A stretch of 15,376 bases of DNA, taken from an uncultured Lachnospiraceae bacterium (GTDB lineage: Bacteria; Bacillota; Clostridia; Lachnospirales; Lachnospiraceae). Location of the stretch: contig CADCQU010000106.1 of assembly GCA_902803635.1 (NCBI GenBank), positions 1 through 15,376 on the forward strand, in the 5' to 3' direction. A model generated the notes under the pieces. That model was not told the DNA's origin. It saw only the letters and a list, made by a program, of their open reading frames with translations, and did no database searches. The translations under genes were made by a program, and so were the position numbers. Positions 1-7,824 of the stretch are shown here, in pieces (the stretch's first letter is position 1; every line of letters starts with the position of its first letter).

Positions 1-86
1 CTTACGGGATTCTTCGCTTCGCTCAGAATGACAAGCCTTTCACGATGCGGACAAGCCTTTATCAGCAGGGTCACCTGAACTGTAAC
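1..86. repeat. Right-hand part of a palindromic MITE (cut by window edge)
   Basis: Bases 4-32 are the right arm of the same palindrome that appears complete at 7689-7771 and 15274-15357 (core GATTCTTCGCTTCGCTCAG). It is followed by a 54-base right flank ending in CACCTGAACTGTAAC at 72-86, which matches the right end of the 7660-7824 copy and, inverted, the left end of the 15246 copy. The left arm lies outside the window. Within the right flank ACAAGCCTTT occurs twice (31-40 and 51-60), a small internal duplication not seen in the other copies. No coding content. Confidence is high that it is the same repeat family and moderate that it is a mobile element. Confidence 0.8.
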
Positions 87-126
87 CCGTTTCCGAGTCG
101 CCGTTTCAGGAAGTCATGGTCGGCAT

Positions 127-155
127 TTGACGAAGGGGAGAAAATGTGGTATAAG
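127..155 (+). promoter_or_regulatory. SigA-type promoter for the membrane/DUF6765 operon
   Basis: TTGACG at 127-132 and TATAAG at 150-155 are separated by exactly 17 bases. TG at 147-148 one base before the -10 box gives an extended -10. It would start transcription near 162, about 80 bases before the first gene of the operon. Identified by sequence only. Confidence 0.7.
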
Positions 156-242
156 CAGTGGAGAAGGGTTCCGTAAGTTTGGAGAAGCAGATATGGCAAA
201 TGTTATGCCTGCTTTACGAAAGGGGCTGACAAGGAGGGAAGC

Positions 243-836
243 ATGGAGGCGAAGAGAAGGAGGCTGGAGACAAATCTTTACATCAGCGGACTTGCCTTTA
301 TTTTCCTTGGCCTGTGGGCGTTGGTCAAGGTCTGCGTGAATATTGTTATGGAGCTGATTGAGGAAATTGCGGCGGTAAGAGCCGGGCTTGCGGAAGAGGA
401 CGTGGATGTGGCGGAGATTATCGACACTTTGGGACGGGAAGAGTTTGAAAAATGGGTTGCGGAGAATATTATGATACAGATTTTGGGTCTTGTTGTTTTT
501 AGCCTGATCGTGATCCTCTTCCATTTGCTCATTGGACGTGCGGCGATGCTTGATGCGCGGGGGAAGAGGAAAAACTGTTTCTACCTGGGTTTCATCTTTC
601 TGTACCTGTTCATAGATATTGCCTCGTACGTGGTAAGCATCGGCAAGCCGGATGCATTTGACTGGACGGACCTTCTTTCCATTTTGATTGAGTCGACGAC
701 GGTTTTTTGCTTGGCGGTGATTTTCGTGTCCGCCGTTCAGCTGCGTAAGATTAGGAAGCAGGCAAATGCAGACCCGCCTAAGGAGGGGGGAGCTGTTGCC
801 GGGGAAGGCCCTCTCAGTCAGCGCCTTCGGCGCTGA
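243..836 (+). CDS. Four-helix membrane protein of unknown function
   Basis: A 197-residue protein I do not recognise. Four hydrophobic stretches are likely membrane helices (about residues 11-36, 75-98, 112-132, 142-167), with a basic N-terminus (KRRR) and an acidic extracytoplasmic or cytoplasmic loop between helices 1 and 2 (about 38-70). The start is supported by AAGGAGGGAA at 231-240, two bases before the ATG, and by the promoter at 127-155. The C-terminal tail after about residue 175 is encoded by the palindromic repeat at 776-865, so the last roughly 20 residues and the stop codon were supplied by that repeat; the ancestral C-terminus was probably different. It is the first gene of an operon with a DUF6765-like protein and a second membrane protein, so it may be a membrane partner of these. 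No catalytic motif is visible. Confidence 0.75.
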   Translation: MEAKRRRLETNLYISGLAFIFLGLWALVKVCVNIVMELIEEIAAVRAGLAEEDVDVAEIIDTLGREEFEKWVAENIMIQILGLVVFSLIVILFHLLIGRAAMLDARGKRKNCFYLGFIFLYLFIDIASYVVSIGKPDAFDWTDLLSILIESTTVFCLAVIFVSAVQLRKIRKQANADPPKEGGAVAGEGPLSQRLRR

Positions 837-865
837 CAGCTCCCCCTGAGGGGGAGCCAAGGGGA
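776..865. repeat. Short palindromic repeat, family A copy 1
   Basis: The right half (811-865) holds a hairpin from AGTCAGCGCC/GGCGCTGAC followed by a second hairpin GCTCCCCC/GGGGGAGC and the tail CCAAGGGGAG. The same order is seen at 7604-7656, 11702-11758 and 11795-11851. The left part (CCTAAGGAGGGGGGAGCTG, 778-796) resembles the right-hand portion in inverted orientation, so this may be two head-to-head partial copies. The copy overlaps the 3' end of the upstream coding region and fills most of the gap before the next gene. Confidence 0.8.
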
Positions 866-946
866 GCGGCGGTTTTTTGGGGATGGTGGTTCTCATGAGG
901 AGGGAACTGTGGTTTTATATGAGAAAGAAAGGGAGGGGTTGGCGTT

Positions 947-2356
947 ATGCAGGAAGATTTCCATTATTATGCAACCTATTGTGCGGCGTTTTTGGCGGGG
1001 TTTTCGCATGAGGAGAGCGTACGGATCGCGTATGCGGACAATTTTGTGGACTGCTGCACGGAAAGCTACCTTATTAAGGTGCGCGGGCCGCTGGAGGCGG
1101 CGACCACCCAGAGCCAGCCGGAGCTGGTGGCCATCAAGGCGGACGTCCTTGCCCTCCAGAAGATCACCCGTATCTGGGCATCCTTCCATTTTCTGCCCTA
1201 CGACCTCTACGCGGAGCTTGAAGGGAGGCATTCCAAAAAGTACATGGATAAGTACAGGCTCATTTGCAGGCCCAACGGCGACCTTCTGGTCGATACGGTG
1301 CATTTGGCAAATGGCAAGGGGCTGGAGGCCGTGGGCATTGCCATGCATATCCTCTCGGATACGTGGGCGCACACCTACTTCGCGGGGACGCCTTCGCTTG
1401 TCATTAACAATGCCACCCGCTTTTACGATCTGACAAATGGCGAGCCGAAGGAGCTGGTGTTCAGCCATAATCCCGCGATTTCGGAGGATTTGGAGAAGGG
1501 GCATTATATTAACACGCCAAATTTGACGGAGGAGAACTCCATCATGGTGCTGGGACACGGAAGGGCCGGGCATTTGCCGGATTACAGTTTCTTCCGATAT
1601 AAATATCTGCCGGCGTGGGCGGATTACGAGGAGGTTGTCAAGGACAATCCCGCCGATTACTACTGCGCGTTCTGCCAGATGATCTATGCTCTGAAGTTCC
1701 TCCGAGGAAGGAACGAAGGGGTTCAGAAGAAGGGCTATAACGAGTTGACGGAGTTTGAAACGGATGCCTGCGAGAAAACGGCGGAGTTTCAAACGAATGC
1801 CTGCGGGGAGACGGCGGAGCTTCACAAGGATATCTTCGATGCGGCTTTGGAGTTTCAAAAGGATACCTACGACGAGGCGGCTGCGGAACCGTACCGGGAG
1901 AGAATTATGGGGATTCTTGAAAAGAGGCAGCTGTCCGGGTCGGAGGACTGGAAGGCCTTCGGGGAGGAACTGTCCGGGGAGACGGTGCCTGCATTTGACG
2001 AATTCGCCTTTGAGAAGGAATATGTGGAGGCGGCCGACAAGGGCGGAACCTTCCTTGGAAGGTTTTGCGAGGCGGCCAGCGCACAGAAGGCCATGGTGAC
2101 CAACCGAATCTGCAAATCCGGGAGCAAGCTGGCCGGAATCAGCGTTGAGCAGGTCGGTGAACGGCTCGCGGCAAGAGCGGAAAAGAGGGGGAAGGAAGAG
2201 TCGGCGGAAGTTTCCGCGCGTCCGATTGGCGAGAGGCTTGCGGCTAGAGCCGAGGAGAAGCGGATTGAGGAGGCGGAAGGGGTTTCCAGGGAGTCGCTTG
2301 GAAGGAAGCTGGTTGTGAGGATAGATAAAAAGAAAAACGAGGAGGAGGCGGAATGA
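947..2356 (+). CDS. DUF6765-like protein with two C-terminal repeat tracts
   Basis: A 469-residue soluble protein. The first ~250 residues resemble the uncharacterised DUF6765 family. Candidate metal ligands are H6, H21, D31, H81, and an H134-x3-D138-x3-H142 cluster, then H204 and H209. The HxxxD spacing recalls the all-helical zinc-dependent phospholipase C / P1 nuclease fold, but that comparison is an inference. After residue ~268 come four 11-residue repeats (269-312, each beginning E-F/L) and, at the very end, three exact-period 24-residue repeats (398-469; core IGERLAARAEEKR) that are highly charged and probably helical or coiled coil. There is no signal peptide. The start is preceded by the purine-rich GGGAGGGG, 7-14 bases upstream. 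The stop overlaps the next start (ATGA), indicating translational coupling. Function unknown; a hydrolase role is possible but untested. Confidence 0.8.
   Translation: MQEDFHYYATYCAAFLAGFSHEESVRIAYADNFVDCCTESYLIKVRGPLEAATTQSQPELVAIKADVLALQKITRIWASFHFLPYDLYAELEGRHSKKYMDKYRLICRPNGDLLVDTVHLANGKGLEAVGIAMHILSDTWAHTYFAGTPSLVINNATRFYDLTNGEPKELVFSHNPAISEDLEKGHYINTPNLTEENSIMVLGHGRAGHLPDYSFFRYKYLPAWADYEEVVKDNPADYYCAFCQMIYALKFLRGRNEGVQKKGYNELTEFETDACEKTAEFQTNACGETAELHKDIFDAALEFQKDTYDEAAAEPYRERIMGILEKRQLSGSEDWKAFGEELSGETVPAFDEFAFEKEYVEAADKGGTFLGRFCEAASAQKAMVTNRICKSGSKLAGISVEQVGERLAARAEKRGKEESAEVSARPIGERLAARAEEKRIEEAEGVSRESLGRKLVVRIDKKKNEEEAE
1751..1882 (+). repeat. Four tandem 33-bp coding repeats
   Basis: Units at 1751, 1784, 1817 and 1850 encode four consecutive 11-residue segments of the DUF6765-like protein, each starting GAGTTT or GAGCTT. 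At the protein level the units share the pattern E-(F/L)-x-(K/T)-(D/N)-x3-(E/A)-x-(A/L). An 11-residue period is the hendecad repeat typical of a slightly right-handed coiled coil or amphipathic helix. Confidence 0.85.
2138..2353 (+). repeat. Three tandem 72-bp coding repeats
   Basis: Residues 398-421, 422-445 and 446-469 of the DUF6765-like protein align with no gaps at a period of exactly 24 residues. The shared core is (V/I/L)-G-(E/R)-(R/K)-L-(A/V)-(A/V)-R-(A/I)-(E/D). The last unit ends on the final codon of the gene. The third unit is the most diverged. Confidence 0.85.
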
Positions 2357-2886
2357 CCTTCAGACAGCGATTTTTAAGGGGGCTCTCCGGCGTTCTGCTT
2401 GTCCTTGCCGCCCTCTCGCTTGTTTTCAGCGGTGAACGAGGCTATTATTTTATGCTTCTGGGGCTGGAACTCATTTTGATTGGCAAAGCGATTGAGATCC
2501 TGGTTTTCTATATCCAAATGGCAAGGCATATGGTGGGGGGGATTTTTTATCTTTACGAGGCCTTACTGCTCCTTGATATAGGCATCTTTACTCTCGTTCT
2601 GGTGGATCTGCCTCGCGGGATCGCGATGCTGTACCTCAACGGAGGCGTGCTCCTCTCTGGCGTGACCGACCTTCTGCGGGCGCGGGATTGGAAGCGGATG
2701 GCTCTCAGACGGTGGAAGTTTATGATGGTTATTGGCGTTTCAAAAATCATCTTTGTTCTTACGAGTCTGTCGTACCTGCATTCTCCGTATATGCTTACGC
2801 TGATTTATGCGGTGGGTCTGGCCTACTCCGGCGTCGTGCGTGTGGTTACCTCGTTCCAGAAGGTGGAGCTTATGTATGTGGGGTGA
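2353..2886 (+). CDS. Six-helix membrane protein, HdeD/DUF308-like
   Basis: A 177-residue, strongly hydrophobic protein with six likely membrane helices at about residues 9-26, 31-54, 62-82, 88-107, 121-141 and 146-165. The size, the six-helix layout and the short loops resemble the HdeD/DUF308 family of small membrane proteins, whose members include an acid-resistance protein in enterobacteria; this is a topology-based resemblance, not a motif match. The ATG overlaps the stop of the upstream gene by four bases (ATGA), with GAGGAGGCGG immediately upstream as ribosome binding site, so translation is probably coupled. It is the last gene of the operon, followed by a strong terminator at 2894. 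Function unknown. Confidence 0.75.
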   Translation: MTFRQRFLRGLSGVLLVLAALSLVFSGERGYYFMLLGLELILIGKAIEILVFYIQMARHMVGGIFYLYEALLLLDIGIFTLVLVDLPRGIAMLYLNGGVLLSGVTDLLRARDWKRMALRRWKFMMVIGVSKIIFVLTSLSYLHSPYMLTLIYAVGLAYSGVVRVVTSFQKVELMYVG

Positions 2887-2893
2887 CGGAGGG

Positions 2894-2939
2894 AAAAAGC
2901 CTGTCCTTCGGAGGAAAATCCGAGAGGACAGGCTTTTTT
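2894..2939. terminator. Bidirectional rho-independent terminator
   Basis: A perfect 11-bp stem (AAGCCTGTCCT with AGGACAGGCTT) plus flanking A and T runs, with a loop containing a smaller CGGA/TCCG pair. It lies between two convergent genes: the T run serves the + strand operon and the A run, read on the - strand, serves the SNF2 helicase gene. Confidence 0.9.
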
Positions 2940-2948
2940 GATGCCGAT

Positions 2949-5900
2949 TTACCCAAGCAGCTCAAGGAGCTCGTCGCGGCTGATGCGGGCGGAGCCGACA
3001 GCCTCGGCGGAGAGGATGTCGTCGGCGAGGGCCTTTTTCTTCTCCTGGAGCTCGAGGATGCGGTCCTCGATGGTGTTCTTCAGGATGAGGCGGTAGACGG
3101 TGACCACCTTTGTCTGGCCGATGCGGTGGGCGCGGTCGGTGGCCTGGTTCTGGGCGGCGGCGTTCCACCACGGGTCGTAGTGGATGACCACGTCGGCCCC
3201 GGTGAGGTTGAGGCCGGTGCCGCCGGCCTTGAGCGAGATGAGGAAGACGGGAATATCGTCCTGGTTGAAGGCCTTGACGAGGCGGGCGCGTTCCTCCTTG
3301 GGGGTTGCGCCGGTAATCTTGTACCAGGCAATGCCCTCGGACCGAAGGTCTTCCTCCAGAAGCTCGAACATGGAGGTGAACTGTGAGAAGAGGAGAACCT
3401 TGTGCTCGCCTTCGACCGCGCTGCGGACGAGGTCGATGCAGGCCTCGCGCTTGGCGGACTCGCCGTTGTAGTTTTCCATCAGAAGGCGCGGGTCGCAGCA
3501 GAGCTGGCGGATGCGGGTGAGCTCAGCCAGAATCTGGATGCGGCTCTTGCCAAATTCCTCCTCGCTCTTTGCGCGGAGCTCCTTCTTTAAGCGGACCACG
3601 CTGGCGTCGTAGAGCTTCTGCTGCTCGCCGCCCTTCTCAAAGGCCGCGTAGCGGACCTCCTCCAATTTGTCGGGAAGGTCGGTCAAGACCTCCTTCTTCG
3701 AGCGGCGGAGAATGAAGGGCGTGACCATCCGGTGCAGGCGTTCTTTGGCATACTCGTCATCGGACTTTACAATCGGCATTTCGATGTCGGAACGGAACTC
3801 ATTGTAGCTGTAAAGGAAGCCCGGCATCAGGAAGTCGAAAATGCTCCAGAGGTCGCTGAGCTTGTTCTCGATGGGCGTGCCCGTGAGGGCGAAGCGCGTC
3901 CTGGCCTTGAGGAGCTTGACGGACTTAGCGGCCGCGGTCGTCTGGTTCTTGATGTACTGCGCCTCGTCCACAATCGCGAAGCGGAAGGTACGGTCCTTGT
4001 ACTCCGCGAAATCGCGCTTTGCGTAGTCGTAGGAGGTGATGAGGACGTCGAAGTCGTCCGCACCGGCGATAAGGGTGCGCCTCTCCGCCGCCGGGCCGAC
4101 GACGGGGAGGGTGCGGAGCGCGGGGGCGAAGCGGGAGAGCTCGTCCTGCCAGTTGTAGACGAGCGAAGCCGGACAGACAATGATGGAAGGGCCGGCATTT
4201 GCCTCCTCCGCAAGGACGGAAAGGAGCACGGCGATGGCCTGCAGGGTCTTGCCAAGGCCCATGTCGTCCGCGAGGATCCCGCCAAAGCCATAGGTATCCA
4301 GAGTGCGCAGCCAACGGTAGCCTGTAATCTGGTACTTTCGCAAAATGCCCTTGAGAGTGGGCGGTACCGGGAAGTCCGCGTCCGAGACGGTCTTGAATTC
4401 CTTGATCAGGGACTTAAAATGCCTGTCGCGGTCAGAATAGACATCCTGCATGGATTCCAGCATCCGATCAAGGTAGAGCGCCCGGAAGGCCGGAATTTGC
4501 ATTTTCTCCTGGATGAGGGACTTCGGGGCAAGGTGCAGCGCGTCCAGAAGCTCGTTCATTTGCCGGATCGCCTCGTTGTCCTCGATGCCGACGAAGTCGC
4601 CATTTGTCAAACGGACATATTTCGCCTTCCGCCGATATCCATTTAGAATTTCAAGAAGCTCGTCCGGCGTGAACTCCTCCGAGGTCAGCGAGATGTCCAT
4701 GAGGCCGCTCTCCAGAGAGACGCCCACATGCACGGGCATGCGGCGGCGGACCTTGAGCGCACGGAAACGCTCGGAGGCGCGGACCTCGGCAAAGGACATG
4801 AGGTCTGTAAGGCCGTGGTCGAGGAACTCGAAGAGGGCCGCCTCGTCCGTGTTGGAGAGGAAGAGGCCGGCTTCCACGTCGTGCTCGGCCAGGTACTGCT
4901 CCAGAAAATGGACGAGGTGCGCCTCGGCGGGGACGTCGCGGTAGGCTTCGGGCATTTTCTCCTTTGCCTCGAAGGCATAGACATCAAATGGCGAGTGCCG
5001 GAGATGGTCGTAGTAGACCTCGGGCCGGCAGAGGACGACGCCGTCCTGCACGTCGAGGTAGGCGAGGAAGGCGGCCTCCGAGGGGAGGTATTCCTCGATG
5101 CTGGAGGCACCCTCGACCGTAAGGTCCGCGATTTCCTGGAGCTTGGGCAGGATGATGCGCCAGAATTCCGCAAGGCGGCGGCGTCCGACCTCTATGCGGA
5201 GCTCGCCATTCTTGTCCATGCTCTGAAAGAGGGGGGCGAGGTTGGCTGCGGCTGTTTTGGAAATGCGGCAGAAGTCGTTCTCGTTTCGGAAGTAGCTGCC
5301 GGTCGAGCCGTGGAGGAGGAGCGGGAGACGGCCGGTCACCACAATGCCCTCCAAGGTGTTTCCAAGGAAGCTGGGTTTTACGCTGAGTGCGGGCCGAAGG
5401 TCCACCTCCACCATGCGGAGGTTGCATTTTTCCTTTTCGGGGATGGTTCGTTCGAAGGTGATCGTACCGGCTCCCACGGCATCGAAGAGGCGGTCGAGAA
5501 TCTCCCCGGAGAGGGGGAGCTTGTCCGAGACGCGGGCCCAGCCGCTCTCGGGGTCGTAATAGAAGACGTCGCGCCGCGCCTCCCGTTCGAGGCCGGAGAA
5601 CATGGCGAGGATGTGGATGGATTCTCGAAGGAAGGCCAGCCATTTTTTGCCTTCCTCGTCAAATGCGTCCTCCGAGAGCTGGAGAGTGGTGGACCTGCCG
5701 AAGGTGACGGACTTGCCGGCGGCCACATCGAAGGAGAAGTCCTGGATGTTGGGCACCTTGTAGAGCCGGCCCTCGCCGACCTTGAACTGCACGTACCAGT
5801 CGTTGAAACGGTCTACGCGGATTTGCGGCTCCAGATGGAGGGTGGCCTGCTTTTGGGGGGCGGTTTTCTGGATGTTTCCGAAGGACTGGAAGAGCGAGAG

Positions 5901-6833
5901 CGCGGACTTGCTGGTGGCATCCCCGACGGGGTTCTTCCGAAAATGCTGTTCGGCGAGGAGGAGAAGGGCCGTCTCGTGCTCGCAGAGCTCGTGGTCGAGG
6001 CGGCCGCGGTACGTCCTGCGGTACGCGCAGGACCAGTTTCGGCAAATGCTGTGGACGGGGCCTTCGCGGTCGAGGTACATGTCGGCCATATAGTAGCCTT
6101 TGTTGTCGTAGAGCGTCGCGTGGGCCGAGATGTTTTTTGCGGAAGCATCCTCGGAGCCAGAGCTCCCATAGGAGTCGTGGGGAACCCGCATATAGCCGAC
6201 CTCTATTTTCATCGTGGGGCGCAGGCTGTCGAGAAGGCGCTGGGCCTTTAGGAGGGCTGTTTTGGATATTTGGACATTTGTACGGAAAAGCTCGGGACGG
6301 AAATAAAGGTAGGGCTCGGCGGCCTTGGAGGAGACATTCTCCTGGGAGGCTTCGCGCTCCTTCTGCTCATTTTCCTGCATGGCGGATAGTTCACGAACGC
6401 CGTCCGCGTAGGTCGAAAGGAGCTTCTGGCCCTTTGTCTTTTTGACGGCTGCCTTTGCTCTCGATGGTTTTTTTACACCCTTGGCGGGGCGGGCATTTGC
6501 CAGTTCTTTTTCCATGCGGCTCTCCGCAATCTGTTTTTCGAGGGAATCCGAGAGGAAGAGCTTTTCCCCGAGGCACATTTCCGCGTAGAGGAGGGCGGCG
6601 ACCATATGGGCACAGTAGGTCTGATTGGAACTGGTCTCGGAGCAGGTGCAGTTGAGACGCTGGATGCGGTTATCGTAATTGAGATGGATGCTCACATAAT
6701 CAGAGTTTTCGTCTTTGACGAGAATCCTGTAGCCAAAGTCTTCCTCGGTCAGGTAGCTCACCTTGTCCTCTGAAAGGAGCGACTGGCCCTTTTCGAGCGT
6801 AGCTTTATCGAAACAGTATCTCCAACCGGTCAT
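2949..6833 (-). CDS. SWIM zinc finger SNF2-family helicase
   Basis: A 1294-residue SNF2-family ATPase, a DNA translocase that acts on protein-DNA complexes; the bacterial members' substrates are poorly defined. An N-terminal SWIM zinc finger is seen as C62-x-C64-x9-C74-x-H76. A second Cys/His set, C264-x4-C269-x14-C284-x-H286, follows a basic/low-complexity linker (about 115-175). The middle region corresponds to the bacterial SNF2-associated domain. The helicase core has DDMGLGKT (Lys862), DEAQ (956-959), LTGTPIEN, and the C-terminal lobe with GGTGLNLTGAD and DRAHRIGQ (Arg1237). The start is placed at 6833 rather than at the upstream in-frame ATG at 6902: AAAGGAGG lies 5 bases upstream, and the promoter at 6874-6902 excludes the longer start. 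It is somewhat longer than the roughly 1000-1100 residues usual for this family. It is divergent from the DUF4364 gene and convergent with the membrane operon. Confidence 0.93.
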   Translation of the reverse strand: MTGWRYCFDKATLEKGQSLLSEDKVSYLTEEDFGYRILVKDENSDYVSIHLNYDNRIQRLNCTCSETSSNQTYCAHMVAALLYAEMCLGEKLFLSDSLEKQIAESRMEKELANARPAKGVKKPSRAKAAVKKTKGQKLLSTYADGVRELSAMQENEQKEREASQENVSSKAAEPYLYFRPELFRTNVQISKTALLKAQRLLDSLRPTMKIEVGYMRVPHDSYGSSGSEDASAKNISAHATLYDNKGYYMADMYLDREGPVHSICRNWSCAYRRTYRGRLDHELCEHETALLLLAEQHFRKNPVGDATSKSALSLFQSFGNIQKTAPQKQATLHLEPQIRVDRFNDWYVQFKVGEGRLYKVPNIQDFSFDVAAGKSVTFGRSTTLQLSEDAFDEEGKKWLAFLRESIHILAMFSGLEREARRDVFYYDPESGWARVSDKLPLSGEILDRLFDAVGAGTITFERTIPEKEKCNLRMVEVDLRPALSVKPSFLGNTLEGIVVTGRLPLLLHGSTGSYFRNENDFCRISKTAAANLAPLFQSMDKNGELRIEVGRRRLAEFWRIILPKLQEIADLTVEGASSIEEYLPSEAAFLAYLDVQDGVVLCRPEVYYDHLRHSPFDVYAFEAKEKMPEAYRDVPAEAHLVHFLEQYLAEHDVEAGLFLSNTDEAALFEFLDHGLTDLMSFAEVRASERFRALKVRRRMPVHVGVSLESGLMDISLTSEEFTPDELLEILNGYRRKAKYVRLTNGDFVGIEDNEAIRQMNELLDALHLAPKSLIQEKMQIPAFRALYLDRMLESMQDVYSDRDRHFKSLIKEFKTVSDADFPVPPTLKGILRKYQITGYRWLRTLDTYGFGGILADDMGLGKTLQAIAVLLSVLAEEANAGPSIIVCPASLVYNWQDELSRFAPALRTLPVVGPAAERRTLIAGADDFDVLITSYDYAKRDFAEYKDRTFRFAIVDEAQYIKNQTTAAAKSVKLLKARTRFALTGTPIENKLSDLWSIFDFLMPGFLYSYNEFRSDIEMPIVKSDDEYAKERLHRMVTPFILRRSKKEVLTDLPDKLEEVRYAAFEKGGEQQKLYDASVVRLKKELRAKSEEEFGKSRIQILAELTRIRQLCCDPRLLMENYNGESAKREACIDLVRSAVEGEHKVLLFSQFTSMFELLEEDLRSEGIAWYKITGATPKEERARLVKAFNQDDIPVFLISLKAGGTGLNLTGADVVIHYDPWWNAAAQNQATDRAHRIGQTKVVTVYRLILKNTIEDRILELQEKKKALADDILSAEAVGSARISRDELLELLG

Positions 6834-6873
6834 GAGGGCCTCCTTTGCCAAATACAAAAATGGGTATCTTCTT

Positions 6874-6902
6874 ATTATAATAGGTGGGAAGGCGAGGCGC
6901 AA
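6874..6902 (-). promoter_or_regulatory. SigA-type promoter for the SNF2 helicase gene
   Basis: Read on the - strand, TATAAT (6879-6874) is preceded by TTGCGC (6902-6897) with a 17-base spacer. The inferred start is about 35 bases upstream of the ATG at 6833. The -10 is perfect and the -35 is weak. Confidence 0.65.
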
Positions 6903-6944
6903 GGAATTTGTTGGGATGAGGGGAAAGGAAAATTATAAAAAACA

Positions 6945-6974
6945 TTCGCAAAATCGGGGGAAGATGGGTATAAT
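6945..6974 (+). promoter_or_regulatory. SigA-type promoter for the DUF4364 gene
   Basis: TTCGCA (6945-6950) and a perfect TATAAT (6969-6974) are separated by 18 bases. The inferred start near 6981 lies inside the purine-rich GGGGGAGG stretch, so that stretch would not be in the mRNA. This favours the downstream ATG (7013) over the one at 6995. The promoter is divergent from the SNF2 promoter about 40 bases away. Confidence 0.6.
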
Positions 6975-7012
6975 GGGGGAGGAACATTTGACAAATGGAA
7001 GGGGTGGCGGTG

Positions 7013-7531
7013 ATGACGGACGCGAGGACGCTTTACAAACTTATCATTTTATATATGCTTCGTCGGGCAAATTTCCCGCTGACAAATGCACAGATTACGG
7101 AGTTTATGGTCAGCAAGGAGTATACCAATTATTTCGGGGTGCAGGAGGCGATCGGGGATCTGATTGAGGCGAAGCTGATCACCTCCGAAAGGCTGCGCAA
7201 TACGTCCCAGTACCAGGCGAGCATCGATGGGGAGAACACGCTGGAGTATTTCAGCTATATGATTTCGGACGGGATTAAGAAGGATATTGATGAATTCGTC
7301 CGGGAAAATGCCTTTTCGATGCGGAACGAGTCCAGCACCAAGTCGGATTATATTCTCACGGAGAATAAGGAGTACGCCGTGCATTGCTGGGTCCAGGAGG
7401 GGAGGGAGTCGCTGATCGACCTTACAATCAACGTGCCGACCGAGGGGGAGGCCGAGCAGGTGTGCGCGAACTGGCCCTCGAAGAGTCAGGAGATCTATAA
7501 GTTCGTGCTGGAGAATTTACTGGAGGGGTGA
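7013..7531 (+). CDS. DUF4364 family winged-helix protein
   Basis: A 172-residue protein of the DUF4364 family, which is found mainly in Clostridia and carries an N-terminal winged-helix DNA-binding fold. The N-terminal part (about residues 5-70: LYKLIILYML, then FPLTNAQITEFM and the AIGDLIEAKLI segment) is the typical family signature. The C-terminal half (about 110-172) is a mixed alpha/beta region ending in NLLEG. The start at 7013 is preferred because GGAAGGGG at 6997-7004 is well spaced and because the likely promoter start excludes the ribosome binding site of the 6995 ATG (which would add six residues). The gene stands alone, divergent from the SNF2 helicase. Probably a transcriptional regulator; the target is unknown. 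Confidence 0.88.
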   Translation: MTDARTLYKLIILYMLRRANFPLTNAQITEFMVSKEYTNYFGVQEAIGDLIEAKLITSERLRNTSQYQASIDGENTLEYFSYMISDGIKKDIDEFVRENAFSMRNESSTKSDYILTENKEYAVHCWVQEGRESLIDLTINVPTEGEAEQVCANWPSKSQEIYKFVLENLLEG

Positions 7532-7603
7532 CGTTACTGAGGCGGCCGCTCCTTCATGAAGCAAGGATATCCACTCTCATTCTGTAGCGTCTGCAAGTCT
7601 GCC

Positions 7604-7656
7604 CCCCTCTCAGTCGGCTTCGCCGACAGCTCCCCCTCAAGGGGGAGCCAAGGGGA
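7604..7656. repeat. Short palindromic repeat, family A copy 2
   Basis: CCCTCTCAGTCGG, the hairpin GTCGGC/GCCGAC, then GCTCCCCCT/AGGGGGAGC and the tail CCAAGGGGAG, the same layout as 811-865. It lies 70 bases downstream of the DUF4364 gene. Its tail supplies the GGGGAGTG target sequence of the adjacent MITE. Confidence 0.85.
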
Positions 7657-7659
7657 GTG

Positions 7660-7824
7660 GTTACTCTTCAGCTGCCCCCCGATTATCTGTCATTCTGAGG
7701 AGCGAAGCGACGAAGAATCCCGTCAACTTTTCGAGAAACCTCACGGGATTCTTCGCTTCGCTCAGAATGACAAGCCGTTCACAAGGAAAAACAGTCCTAT
7801 TTTAGGGGCTACCTAAACTGTAAC
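7660..7824. mobile_element. Complete 165-bp palindromic MITE with 8-bp target duplication
   Basis: A near-perfect inverted repeat (arms 7689-7723 and 7743-7771) is flanked by a 29-base left segment beginning GTTACTCTTCAG and a 53-base right segment ending TACCTAAACTGTAAC. The outer ends form an imperfect terminal inverted repeat (GTTAC.../...GTAAC). GGGGAGTG occurs directly outside both ends (7652-7659 and 7825-7832), a perfect 8-bp direct repeat consistent with target duplication on insertion. The element has no coding capacity and would need a transposase supplied from elsewhere. It was inserted into the tail of a family A repeat, so it is the younger of the two. Confidence 0.8.

Noticed and set aside
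114..896. Long open frame on the - strand opposite the first membrane protein
   Set aside because: No ribosome binding site, crosses the repeat, and the + strand frame has membrane helices, promoter and ribosome binding site.
866..946. Rho-independent terminator after the first gene, from the CTCCCCC/GGGGGAG hairpin and TTTTTT at 873-878
   Set aside because: The T run lies about 20 bases after the stem, too far for a normal terminator; it is better seen as repeat family A.
3732..6251. Long + strand open frames opposite the SNF2 gene
   Set aside because: Antisense frames of a GC-rich gene, with low-complexity Val/Glu/Gly-rich translation and no matching family.
6834..6902. Longer start for the SNF2 helicase (ATG at 6902)
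   Set aside because: It overlaps the promoter, has no ribosome binding site and its extra residues do not resemble the family; the 6833 ATG has AAAGGAGG.
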